From: Billgrantia sulfidoxydans
GTDB taxonomy: Bacteria > Pseudomonadota > Gammaproteobacteria > Pseudomonadales > Halomonadaceae
Direction of reading: 5' to 3'
Assembly (NCBI RefSeq): GCF_017868775.1
Contig: NZ_CP053381.1
Span: forward strand, 2,418,001-2,482,000
DNA: 64,000 nucleotides
The translations under genes and the position numbers were made by a program. The notes under the pieces were generated by a model. That model saw only the letters and a list, made by a program, of their open reading frames with translations, was not told the origin of the DNA and did no database searches. Each line of letters begins with the position of its first letter. Position 1 is the stretch's first letter. Shown here piece after piece: positions 56,129 through 64,000 of this stretch.

Positions 56129-57574
56129 TCACTGTTCATCGACACGGCCGTAGGTGTCCTCGAAGCGCACGATATCGTCTTCACCGAGATAGTCACCGCT
56201 CTGCACCTCGATGAGCACCAGGGGGATCACGCCGGGATTGGCCAGGCGATGATTGTGGCCAGCACGGATGAAGGTTGACTCGTTGGTATCCAGGTAGAAC
56301 TCCTGCTCCCCATTCGTGACGCGCGCCATACCGCTGACGACGATCCAATGCTCGCTGCGGTGATGATGCATCTGCAGCGAAAGCGAGGCGCCGGGCTTGA
56401 CCTCGATACGCTTCATCTTGAAGCGGTGGCCCTGCTCCAGGGTGGTGTAGGTTCCCCAAGGGCGATGCACGGTACGGTGCAGCAGGTGGGCATCGTGCTC
56501 GTTAGCCTTCAGGTGCTTGACGATCTGTTTGACATCCTGAGCATGGTCCTTGTGCGCGATAAGCACGGCGTCAGGCGTATCGACTACCAGCAGGTCTTCG
56601 ATGCCGACCAGGGCGGTCAAGCGCTCGGGGCTATAGACATAGTTGTTGCGGGCTTCGTGCACTAGCACCTCACCTTCACAACGATTGCCGTTAGCATCGG
56701 CCTCGGTCAACTCGCTCATGGCGTTCCAGGAGCCAATGTCGCTCCAGCCGATGTCGCAAGGCACCACGGCAACCTTGGAAGAGCGCTCCATCAGGGCATA
56801 GTCTATAGAGATATCCGGCACGTCGCTAAACTGATCAGGATCGAGCGACAAGCACTGATAAGCTTCCCCTTGGCTGCTGCGTGACGCAGCCAAGGTGGCG
56901 GCAACGGTTTCCATCACGTCGGGTGCATGTTCCCGCAACTCCTCGATCACCAGGCCTACGGGGAAACAGAACATGCCAGAGTTCCAGTAGTAGCGCCCAG
57001 CCTCAAGATACCCTTTCGCAGTTTCTAGATTCGGTTTCTCGACGAAACGAGCGACCCGATAGCCGCTGGCTAACGTGTTCGCTTTGTCGGCCTCGATGTA
57101 ACCGAACCCGGTTTCAGGATATTGGGGTTCAATACCGAACGTCACGAGCCAACCCTGCGAGGCGATTTCCTTGGCCTTGTTGACGGCTGCCGAGAAGGCC
57201 GTTTCATCCTGGATCAGGTGATCGGCCGCGAGCACCAGCATCAGTGTATCGGGGCCGTAAGCTTCGTTCAGTTGAAGCGCTGCCGCGGCCACGGCCGCCG
57301 AGGTGTTGCGGCCGAAGGGCTCCAGTACATAGCGTAGCGGGGTGTCTTCACTGCCCACCTTGCGGTACTCATCTTCCGTCTTGAAAAACAGCTCACGATT
57401 GGTGACCGTCAATACCTCGCTGACACCATCCAGGCCACTGGCTCGCAGGAAAGTCTTCTGGATCAGGTTCTGACCATCCGGGAGCGACATGAAAGGCTTG
57501 GGATGTGTTTCACGGGATACCGGCCAGAGGCGGCTTCCCACCCCCCCTGACATGATGACGGGTACGAAATGCAT
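56129..57574 (-). CDS. manC: Mannose-1-phosphate guanylyltransferase / mannose-6-phosphate isomerase
   Basis: Bifunctional enzyme of 481 residues supplying GDP-mannose. The N-terminal nucleotidyltransferase has VIMSGGVGSRLWPVSRETHP near residue 7, LVLAADHLIQD, and VARFVEKPN. The C-terminal cupin isomerase domain (from about 365) has RPWGTYTTLEQGHRFKMKRI, then HHHRSEHWIVVSGMARV with the metal His residues. Start ATG 57574 has AAGAGA upstream. GDP-mannose is the precursor for gmd/rmd and for mannosyl transfer. Confidence 0.95.
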   Translation of the reverse strand: MHFVPVIMSGGVGSRLWPVSRETHPKPFMSLPDGQNLIQKTFLRASGLDGVSEVLTVTNRELFFKTEDEYRKVGSEDTPLRYVLEPFGRNTSAAVAAAALQLNEAYGPDTLMLVLAADHLIQDETAFSAAVNKAKEIASQGWLVTFGIEPQYPETGFGYIEADKANTLASGYRVARFVEKPNLETAKGYLEAGRYYWNSGMFCFPVGLVIEELREHAPDVMETVAATLAASRSSQGEAYQCLSLDPDQFSDVPDISIDYALMERSSKVAVVPCDIGWSDIGSWNAMSELTEADANGNRCEGEVLVHEARNNYVYSPERLTALVGIEDLLVVDTPDAVLIAHKDHAQDVKQIVKHLKANEHDAHLLHRTVHRPWGTYTTLEQGHRFKMKRIEVKPGASLSLQMHHHRSEHWIVVSGMARVTNGEQEFYLDTNESTFIRAGHNHRLANPGVIPLVLIEVQSGDYLGEDDIVRFEDTYGRVDEQ

Positions 57575-57645
57575 GGTTTATCTCTTTAAGTATTGAGTCA
57601 GATTAAATCGGTTGCGCCACGAGAAAGTAGCATTAGCGTTCTACT

Positions 57646-57740
57646 GAACATGTTGCTCCCATCGAAGATCATCGGTTCGGCGAGCTGCTGCTTGATCTAT
57701 TCGAGGTCGGGGTGCGGGAGCACTGCCACTCGGAACGATC
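57646..57740 (-). pseudogene. Fragment of ugd (3' end), broken
   Basis: These 95 bases match the 3' end of the intact ugd gene at 61632-61728. The first 52 bases (57646-57697) differ at only 3 positions; the rest is similar with small indels. Read on the minus strand the frame gives [17 protein letters not shown], against [17 protein letters not shown] in the intact protein, but a TAG replaces the Leu codon just before it. The rest of the 57575-57775 gap holds no gene. The fragment lies in the same direction as ugd, so a direct repeat now brackets the cysNC-cysD-cysQ module. Confidence 0.85.
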
Positions 57741-57775
57741 TTGCATAGACTGGCTGCGGGAACGATTCCACGTTT

Positions 57776-59689
57776 TTACAGCTCCTTCAGTAGCCGGCTG
57801 ACGATTTCCTGCTGGCTCAGTTCTGCAGTATTGACTGTCAGTTCTGCTGATTTAGGCACTTCATAGGGGCTGCTGATCCCCGTGAAGTCCTTGATCTTGC
57901 CTTCCCGTGCCTTTTGGTAGAGCCCTTTGGGGTCGCGCTGCTCGCAGACATCCAGCGGGGTGTCGACGTGCACCTCGATGAAATCGCCTTCGCTGAACAA
58001 CGCCCGGGCGGCATCACGGTCGCTGCGGAACGGCGAGATGAAGGCGGTAATCACGATGATGCCCGCTTCGGCGAACAACCTGGCCACTTCGCCCACGCGG
58101 CGGATGTTCTCGGCGCGGTCTTCCTCGCTCATGCCTAGGTCCTTGCACAGGCCGTGGCGTACGTTGTCGCCGTCCAGCAGCATGGTGTGGTAACCACGGC
58201 GGTTTAGCTCCACTTCCAAGGCATTGGCCAGGGAGGATTTGCCTGCACCAGAGAGCCCTGTGAACCAGATGCACTTGCCCTGATGGCCGGTGAGCTGCTC
58301 GCGCATGGCTTGGGTCACGCTGGTGCGGTTCCACACCACGTTGGCCTTGCTCTCGTGCTCGCGGAATTCGTAGGGCAGTTCGCTATCCAGCGGCTGGTGG
58401 ATCATCCCCGCTCCGACCGTTACGTTGCTGAGGCGGTCGATGACGATGAAGCAGCCGGTACCGGGACTGGTGCGGTAGTCATCGACGGGCACAGGCGCCG
58501 TCAGTTCGATATGGCAGCGCGCGATGGCGTTGAGATCGAGATTTTCGGCGTGGCGGTGCTCGAGCGTGTTGACGTCGACCTGGTAGTCGATGGCCGTGAC
58601 CTTGCCGGCCACGGCCCGGGTGGCAAGCTTTAGGTCGTAGAGCCTCCCGGGCTCCAGCGGCGCTTCATGCATCCACACGATATCTGCATCGAAGCCATTG
58701 GCAAGCGGCACCTTGGCTTCCTCGGCGACGAGCCAGTCGCCACGGGAGATATCAATCTCATCCTCCAGGGTGAGGGTGATCGCCTGGCCCGGGTAGACGG
58801 CTTCGAGGTCGCCATCGAAGGTGACGATTCGTTCCACCTTGGACACCTTGCCGGAAGGCAACGCTCGCACGGCCTGGCCACGATATACGATACCGCTAGC
58901 GAGCGTGCCGGAGTAGCCACGAAAATCGAGATTGGGGCGATTGACGTACTGCACCGGGAAACGCAGGTCGCGCAGGTTCTGGTCGTGGCTGATCTCGACG
59001 CTTTCCAGCAGCTCCAGCAAGGCCGGCTTATCGTACCAGCCCATGGTCTCGCTCTTGTTGACGACGTTATCGCCCTTGAGGGCCGACATCGGCACGAAGC
59101 GAATGTCGCGGGCATGGAGCTTCTCGGCAACGGCCTGGTACTCCTCGACGATCTCGTCGAAGCGTGCCTGGGAGTAATCGACCAGATCCATCTTGTTCAC
59201 TGCCACGATCAGGTGCTGGATGCCCAGCAGATCGCAGATGAAACTATGGCGCCGGGTCTGGGTCTGCACGCCGTAGCGGGCATCGATCAGGATGATCGCC
59301 AGGTTGGCGGTGGAGGCCCCGGTGGCCATGTTGCGAGTGTACTGCTCGTGCCCCGGCGTATCGGCGATGATGAACTTGCGCTTGTCGGTGGAGAAGAAGC
59401 GGTAGGCCACGTCGATGGTGATGCCCTGCTCGCGCTCCGACTGCAGGCCGTCGACCAGCAGCGCCAGATCCACCTCTTCCCCGGTAGTGCCAACTTTTTT
59501 CGAGTCCCTGGCGATGGCGGCCAGCTGGTCCTCGTAGATCATCTTGGAGTCGTGCAGCAGCCGGCCGATCAGGGTTGACTTGCCGTCGTCGACGCTGCCG
59601 CAGGTGATGAAGCGCAGCAGGTCCTTGTTCTCGTGCTCGCGGAGATAGGCTTCGATATCCTCGGCGATCAGTGTCGATTGGTGTGCCAT
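57776..59689 (-). CDS. cysNC: Bifunctional sulfate adenylyltransferase subunit 1 / adenylylsulfate kinase
   Basis: A 637-residue fusion. The N-terminal GTPase (CysN, about 1-440) has [31 protein letters not shown] and AVNKMDLVD, followed by two beta-barrel domains. The C-terminal APS kinase (CysC, from about 460) has [34 protein letters not shown] and [10 protein letters not shown]. With CysD it makes APS from ATP and sulfate, then phosphorylates it to PAPS. The ATG overlaps the cysD stop. The NodQ-like fusion next to polysaccharide genes suggests PAPS for sulfated glycans as well as for cysteine synthesis. Confidence 0.96.
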   Translation of the reverse strand: MAHQSTLIAEDIEAYLREHENKDLLRFITCGSVDDGKSTLIGRLLHDSKMIYEDQLAAIARDSKKVGTTGEEVDLALLVDGLQSEREQGITIDVAYRFFSTDKRKFIIADTPGHEQYTRNMATGASTANLAIILIDARYGVQTQTRRHSFICDLLGIQHLIVAVNKMDLVDYSQARFDEIVEEYQAVAEKLHARDIRFVPMSALKGDNVVNKSETMGWYDKPALLELLESVEISHDQNLRDLRFPVQYVNRPNLDFRGYSGTLASGIVYRGQAVRALPSGKVSKVERIVTFDGDLEAVYPGQAITLTLEDEIDISRGDWLVAEEAKVPLANGFDADIVWMHEAPLEPGRLYDLKLATRAVAGKVTAIDYQVDVNTLEHRHAENLDLNAIARCHIELTAPVPVDDYRTSPGTGCFIVIDRLSNVTVGAGMIHQPLDSELPYEFREHESKANVVWNRTSVTQAMREQLTGHQGKCIWFTGLSGAGKSSLANALEVELNRRGYHTMLLDGDNVRHGLCKDLGMSEEDRAENIRRVGEVARLFAEAGIIVITAFISPFRSDRDAARALFSEGDFIEVHVDTPLDVCEQRDPKGLYQKAREGKIKDFTGISSPYEVPKSAELTVNTAELSQQEIVSRLLKEL

Positions 59690-60606
59690 CAGAAGTACCC
59701 CTCGCGCTTCTTCTTCTCCATCGAGCCCGCCTGGTCGTGGTCGATGGCCCGGCCGCTGCGCTCGCTGGTGCGGGTCAGCAGCATCTCCTGGATGATCTCA
59801 GGCAGGGTGTCGGCCCTGGACTCCACCGCGCCGGTCAGCGGGTAGCAGCCCAGGGTGCGGAAGCGCACCCACTTCTCCTCGGGCACCTCGCCGGGGGCGA
59901 GCGGCATCCGCTCGTCGTCGACCATGACCAGCATGCCGTCGCGCTCCACCACCGGGCGCGGGGCGGCGTAGTAGAGCGGCACGATGGGAATCTGCTCCAG
60001 GTAGATGTACTGCCAGATGTCCAGCTCGGTCCAGTTGGAGAGCGGGAAGGCGCGGATCGACTCGCCCTTGTTGACCCGGGCGTTGTAGAGGTTCCACAGC
60101 TCGGGACGCTGGCTCTTGGGGTCCCAGCGGTGGAACTTGTCGCGGAACGAGAATACCCGCTCCTTGGCGCGGCTGGCCTCCTCGTCGCGACGCGCGCCGC
60201 CGAAGGCGGCATCGAAGCCGTACTTGTCCAGCGCCTGCTTGAGCGCCTGGGTCTTCATCACGTCGGTATAGCCGCTGGAGCCGTGATCGAAGGGGTTGAT
60301 GCCCGCGGCGCGCCCCTCTTCGTTGATGTGCTCTATCAGCTCCATGCCCAACTCGCCGGCCATGCGGTCGCGGAAGGCGATCATCTCGCGGAACTTCCAG
60401 GTGGTGTTGATGTGCATCAGCGGGAACGGCGGCGGCCCGGGGTAGAAGGCCTTGCGCGCCAAATGCAGCATCACCGAGGAGTCCTTGCCGATGGAGTAGA
60501 GCATCACAGGGTTGCGGAACTCGGCGGCCACCTCGCGGATGATATGAATCGACTCGGCTTCGAGTTGTTTGAGGTGGGTCTGCCGTTCGGTAGAAATTTC
60601 AGGCAT
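59689..60606 (-). CDS. cysD: Sulfate adenylyltransferase subunit 2
   Basis: A 305-residue catalytic subunit of ATP sulfurylase. The PP-loop is [19 protein letters not shown] near residue 37; [19 protein letters not shown] near residue 135 and [19 protein letters not shown] near residue 168 are typical, as is the C-terminal [20 protein letters not shown]. It is coupled to cysNC by a one-base stop/start overlap and follows cysQ by 22 nt. Confidence 0.97.
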   Translation of the reverse strand: MPEISTERQTHLKQLEAESIHIIREVAAEFRNPVMLYSIGKDSSVMLHLARKAFYPGPPPFPLMHINTTWKFREMIAFRDRMAGELGMELIEHINEEGRAAGINPFDHGSSGYTDVMKTQALKQALDKYGFDAAFGGARRDEEASRAKERVFSFRDKFHRWDPKSQRPELWNLYNARVNKGESIRAFPLSNWTELDIWQYIYLEQIPIVPLYYAAPRPVVERDGMLVMVDDERMPLAPGEVPEEKWVRFRTLGCYPLTGAVESRADTLPEIIQEMLLTRTSERSGRAIDHDQAGSMEKKKREGYF

Positions 60607-60628
60607 CGAAAAAACCTTGGGTTCTTTC

Positions 60629-61459
60629 TTAACTCTTCAGACTAGCCCGCAGGGCCGATTCCCAGCGCGAATCCCGCTCGCCGGCCACGATGAAGAACGG
60701 ATTGAGCACACTCTCCTGCTGGTTGCAGCGCAGCGGCTCTAGGGTATGGGCGTTCAGCACCTGGCCGCCCGCTGCAGTGACCACGGCCTGGGCCGCCGCC
60801 GTGTCCCATTCGCTGGTCGGTGCCAGGCGCGGATAAAGATCGGCCTTGCCCTCGGCAACGAGGCAAAGCTTGAGCGAGCTGCCCATGGTTGCACATTCAT
60901 GATTGGGCAGAATGCGACAGAAGGCTTCGAATTCCTCCGAGCCATGAAGACGGCTGCCCACTACCTGCCAGGCCTCTTGGTCGGGATCTGGCAGCGCGCG
61001 CACGGTGATGGTATGGCACGGCCCCTCGTCTACCTGTTTCCATGCGCCCTGCCCCTGTTGCCCGATCCAGGTGGTGCGCAGTACAGGCGCATGGACGATG
61101 CCGAACACCGGCACGCCATCCTCGATCAACGCCACGTTGAGAGTGAATTCGCCGTTCTTCTTGATGAACTCCTTGGTGCCGTCGAGCGGGTCGATCAACC
61201 AGTAGCGCTGCCAGGCCTTGCGCGTGGCGAAAGGAATCTCCGCGGATTCCTCGGAAAGAGTCGGCACCTGTGGGGCAAGGTTTTCCAGCAGATCCACCAG
61301 GGCGTGGTGGGAGGCCATATCCGCTTCGGTCAGTGGGCTCTTGTCATCCTTGGTCTCGACGCTGAAGCCGTGATCGTAGATCGAGATCACCTCGCGCCCC
61401 GCGGCAAGAACGCCATCGATCAAGCGGGCGCGCATGCGATCAGTAACGAAACTCGTCAA
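60629..61459 (-). CDS. cysQ: 3'(2'),5'-bisphosphate nucleotidase
   Basis: A 276-residue enzyme of the inositol monophosphatase fold that hydrolyses PAP, the by-product of PAPS use. Metal-binding motifs are [31 protein letters not shown] and [18 protein letters not shown]. The start is TTG 61459, supported by AGAGG 7 nt upstream; the next ATG (61435) has no ribosome binding site and would remove the first helix. It is the first gene of the cysQ-cysD-cysNC set. Confidence 0.92.
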   Translation of the reverse strand: MTSFVTDRMRARLIDGVLAAGREVISIYDHGFSVETKDDKSPLTEADMASHHALVDLLENLAPQVPTLSEESAEIPFATRKAWQRYWLIDPLDGTKEFIKKNGEFTLNVALIEDGVPVFGIVHAPVLRTTWIGQQGQGAWKQVDEGPCHTITVRALPDPDQEAWQVVGSRLHGSEEFEAFCRILPNHECATMGSSLKLCLVAEGKADLYPRLAPTSEWDTAAAQAVVTAAGGQVLNAHTLEPLRCNQQESVLNPFFIVAGERDSRWESALRASLKS

Positions 61460-61577
61460 AACAAACCTCTCAAGATGGCCATACCAGCGGCATGAGCCTT
61501 CATGCGGAAACGCCGACGATCAGGCTTGGGCAGACATAAGCAAGAAGCAAAACGTCGAACTCAACCTTCACCAAGAG

Positions 61578-62900
61578 CTATCGCCCCACCGAGTAATAAG
61601 TGAACCCCTTGATCGCCATGCGCTTCGGCTCGAACATGTTGCGCCCATCGAAGATCAGCGGCTCGGCGAGCTGCTGCTTGATCAGCTCGAATTCCGGGGC
61701 GCGGAAGCTCTGCCATTCAGTGACGATCACCAGGGCATCGGCGCCGCGCAGGGTGGCTTCCTTGGTACCGCACAGGGAGAGGTCATCGCGGTTGCCGTAG
61801 ATTCGCTGGGCCTCTTCCATGGCTTCCGGGTCAAAGGCCTGCACCTTGGCGCCCGCCTCCCACAACGCTTCCATCAGCACGCGGCTGGGGGCTTCGCGCA
61901 TGTCGTCGGTGTTGGGCTTGAAGGCCAGGCCCCAGATGGCGAAGGTCTTGTCTTTCAGGTTGCCCTGGTAGTGCTTGTGGATCTTCTGGAACAGGGTGGT
62001 CTTCTGTTCCTCGTTGCGCGCTTCCACCGCCTTGAGCACCTTGGCATCAAAGTCGATGGCGTCGGAAGTGCGAATCAGTGCCTGCACGTCCTTGGGGAAA
62101 CAGGAGCCGCCGTAACCCACGCCGGGATAAATGAAGTGGTAGCCGATGCGCGGGTCGGAACCGATGCCCTGGCGCACCATTTCGATGTCCGCCCCGAGGC
62201 GCTCGGCCAGGTTGGCCATTTCGTTCATGAAGCTGATCTTGGTGGCCAGCATGCAGTTGGCGGCGTACTTGGTCAGCTCGGCGCTTCGCACATCCATCAC
62301 GATCATCTTGTCCTGCTGGCGGCTGAACGGCGCGTAGAGTTCGCGCAGCATGTCTTCCGCCACCCGGCTGGAGGTGCCGATGATGATGCGGTCGGGCCGC
62401 TGGCAGTCGCTGACCGCGCTGCCCTCTTTCAGGAATTCCGGGTTGGAGACCACGTCGAAGCGCAGGTCCTTGCGCCCGCGGGCTTCCAGCACGTGATCCA
62501 CCTTGTCGCGCACCTTGTCGGCGGTGCCCACCGGCACGGTGGACTTGTTGATGATGACCTGGTCGCGCTCCATGTGCTGGGCGATGGTCTCGGCCACGGC
62601 CAGCACGTACTTGAGGTCGGCGCTGCCGTCTTCGTCCGGCGGGGTGCCCACGGCGATGAACTGCACCTGGCCGTGCTTGACGCCTTCGGCGGCATCGGTG
62701 GTGAACTTGAGCCTGCCGGCGGCATGGTTCTCCTTCACCAGCGGCTCCAGGCCCGGCTCGTAGATGGGAATCTCGCCCTTGCTCAGGCGCTCCACCTTGG
62801 CGGCATCCACGTCCACGCACACCACGTGGTGGCCCACGTCGGCCAGCACGGCTCCCTGCACCAAGCCCACGTAGCCGGTTCCGAATACGGTAACGTTCAT
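61578..62900 (-). CDS. ugd: UDP-glucose 6-dehydrogenase
   Basis: A 440-residue NAD-dependent enzyme making UDP-glucuronate. It has [20 protein letters not shown] at the N-terminus, [11 protein letters not shown] and the catalytic Cys in [15 protein letters not shown] near residue 263, then the C-terminal [25 protein letters not shown] stands 6 nt before ATG 62900. The last part of the gene is duplicated as a broken fragment at 57646-57740. UDP-glucuronate could feed the core, capsule or O-antigen, but no dedicated user is recognised in the window. Confidence 0.96.
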   Translation of the reverse strand: MNVTVFGTGYVGLVQGAVLADVGHHVVCVDVDAAKVERLSKGEIPIYEPGLEPLVKENHAAGRLKFTTDAAEGVKHGQVQFIAVGTPPDEDGSADLKYVLAVAETIAQHMERDQVIINKSTVPVGTADKVRDKVDHVLEARGRKDLRFDVVSNPEFLKEGSAVSDCQRPDRIIIGTSSRVAEDMLRELYAPFSRQQDKMIVMDVRSAELTKYAANCMLATKISFMNEMANLAERLGADIEMVRQGIGSDPRIGYHFIYPGVGYGGSCFPKDVQALIRTSDAIDFDAKVLKAVEARNEEQKTTLFQKIHKHYQGNLKDKTFAIWGLAFKPNTDDMREAPSRVLMEALWEAGAKVQAFDPEAMEEAQRIYGNRDDLSLCGTKEATLRGADALVIVTEWQSFRAPEFELIKQQLAEPLIFDGRNMFEPKRMAIKGFTYYSVGR

Positions 62901-62985
62901 TGCCGTTCCTTTATGTACGCTCTTCTCTAAGAGATATAGCGGGCAATGATGTTCCCGCTACCTTGAATCTGTTGCGCGGCTCTGC

Positions 62986-64000
62986 TCACGCCGTGGCCGG
63001 TGCGAGTGCACCCTTCGCAGCGCCTGTGTCATCAGCGAGAGAATCGCCACCCAAGGTGACTCTCATCTCATGCCCTGCCTCTTCGGCCCACTCCTGCAGC
63101 TTGGCCTTGAGCGCGGCCTGGGCGTGGGGGTCGCCGTGCACCAGGCGCACTTCCCGCGGCGGGTGGCGCATGCGGCGCACGAAGTTGAGCAGGTCATGCT
63201 GGTCGGCGTGGGCCGAGTAGCCGCTCACGGTTTCCACCCGGGCGCGAATGTCGATGCGCTGGCCGTCGAGCATGACCCAGCCGCCCTTGGGCCCAAAGCG
63301 CTGAATGTCGCGGCCGGGGGTGCCGTGGGCCTGGTAGCCGGTGAACAGCACACAGTGGCGTTCGTCGCCGAGCATGCGCTGGAGGTAGTTCACCACCCTG
63401 CCGCCGCTGGCCATGCCGCTGGCGGCGATGACCACGGCCGGCCGGCCGCTCTCGGCCAGGTAGGCGACGGTCTGCTCGTGTTCCTGGTGGCTGTCCACGG
63501 TGTAGAGATTCTCGAAGCTGAGCGGATGGCGGCCGCTGCGCAGTGTCTTGTGCGCTTCGGCGTCCCACCACGGCTTGAGTTCGCGGTACACCTCGGTGAA
63601 GCGGGCGGCCAGGGGGGAATCGACGATGATTTCGAGCTCGCGCCAGCGCTCGTTGCGGGCGTTATGGATCAGCCCTTCCAGCTCGTAGAGCAGTTCCTGA
63701 GTGCGGCCCACGCTGAAGGCGGGGATCACCACCGTGCCGCCGTTGGCGAGCGCCCTGTCGATGGCGGCTTTCAATCGCACGCGGCGGTGGCGCCTGTCTT
63801 CATGCAGGCGGTCGCCGTAGGTGCTCTCGAGCACCAGCACGTCGGCACGATACGGCGGTTTGGGCGCGGGCAGCAGCGGCGCGTAGGGCGCGCCCAGGTC
63901 GCCGGAGAAAACGGTGCGCTGGGCCTGACCGCTTGCTTTCTCCAGCGTATCCACTTCCACGTAGGCGGAGCCGAGGATGTGCCCGGCGCGCTGTAGCTTG
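62986..64000 (-). CDS. MBL-fold beta-CASP metallo-hydrolase, RNA-processing type (partial, N-terminus off the right edge)
   Basis: The frame is open to the right edge; the first visible residues read KLQRAGHILGSAYVEVD, the His-containing motif in the middle of the metallo-beta-lactamase domain, so the N-terminal HxHxDH part lies outside. Visible further: LVLESTYGDRLHED, the beta-CASP block GTVVIPAFSVGRTQELLYEL, IAASGMASGGRVVNYLQRM and the C-terminal VSGYSAHADQHDLLNFVRR and VHGDPHAQ. Such proteins are RNA exo- or endonucleases related to CPSF73. It is likely a housekeeping neighbour at the right boundary of the LPS locus. Confidence 0.88.
   Translation of the reverse strand, partial: KLQRAGHILGSAYVEVDTLEKASGQAQRTVFSGDLGAPYAPLLPAPKPPYRADVLVLESTYGDRLHEDRRHRRVRLKAAIDRALANGGTVVIPAFSVGRTQELLYELEGLIHNARNERWRELEIIVDSPLAARFTEVYRELKPWWDAEAHKTLRSGRHPLSFENLYTVDSHQEHEQTVAYLAESGRPAVVIAASGMASGGRVVNYLQRMLGDERHCVLFTGYQAHGTPGRDIQRFGPKGGWVMLDGQRIDIRARVETVSGYSAHADQHDLLNFVRRMRHPPREVRLVHGDPHAQAALKAKLQEWAEEAGHEMRVTLGGDSLADDTGAAKGALAPATA

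Noticed and set aside
61490..61505. GCATGA/TCATGC hairpin between ugd and cysQ
   Set aside because: Six-bp stem without a T-run; too weak to call a terminator.
61434..62930. A 498-codon plus-strand frame opposite ugd
   Set aside because: Antisense shadow of a highly conserved gene; composition dominated by His, Val and Gly.

Overview
The window reads as chromosome of a GC-rich gammaproteobacterium, most likely a halophile of the Halomonas type. That guess rests on three TRAP transporters, high-GC coding, and the style of the polysaccharide genes; no rRNA or tRNA is present to confirm it. No CRISPR array, insertion sequence or phage gene was seen.

Region 1 (1-8962) is a sugar-acid catabolic locus. 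On the minus strand, an SDR dehydrogenase, a PdxA2-type dehydrogenase and a DUF1537 four-carbon acid sugar kinase are translationally coupled and followed by a DctP-DctQ-DctM TRAP importer (DctM runs off the left edge). Divergent on the plus strand are an L-fuconate-dehydratase-like enolase and an FAD-linked 2-hydroxyacid dehydrogenase. A shared 15-bp element sits before dctP and in the divergent gap, suggesting one regulator, which is not in the window.

Region 2 (9028-11863) holds small accessory genes: a secreted CAP protein, a 35-codon gene with a strong ribosome binding site, a GSU2403-family nucleotidyltransferase behind a 10-bp inverted repeat, and a DUF1269 membrane protein.

Region 3 (11994-30418) concerns uptake and breakdown of amide or amino-acid-like compounds. 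A seven-gene minus-strand operon encodes a DUF1445 hydro-lyase, TRAP DctPQM, DUF2848, an amidase and an internally duplicated membrane protein; a LysR regulator and a cytosolic gamma-glutamyltransferase homologue lie upstream. Divergent are a HutC-type GntR regulator and a TAXI-type TRAP system. Then comes an ABC amino-acid importer with an FAD amine/amino-acid oxidase and an IclR regulator.

Region 4 (30429-64000) is a large LPS locus. The first part (30429-36961) looks like LPS core genes: GT32, GT4, Kdo/WaaP-type kinase, GT92-like, GT4 and an O-antigen ligase. From 37106 to 57574 lies an ABC-transporter-dependent O-antigen cluster: Wba-type initiating transferase, two GT4 enzymes, rmd and gmd (GDP-D-rhamnose), metK, an AT-rich block (membrane protein, flippase-like protein, two methyltransferases, GT2, a two-domain GT4), then wzt, wzm, manB and manC. 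Genes from wzm to the two-domain GT4 are joined by stop/start overlaps. The composition break falls inside the wzt C-terminal domain, pointing to exchange of the chain-specific part of the locus. The right end carries a sulfate-activation module (cysNC, cysD, cysQ) between a broken fragment of ugd (57646-57740) and the intact ugd (61578-62900), then a beta-CASP metallo-hydrolase cut by the right edge.
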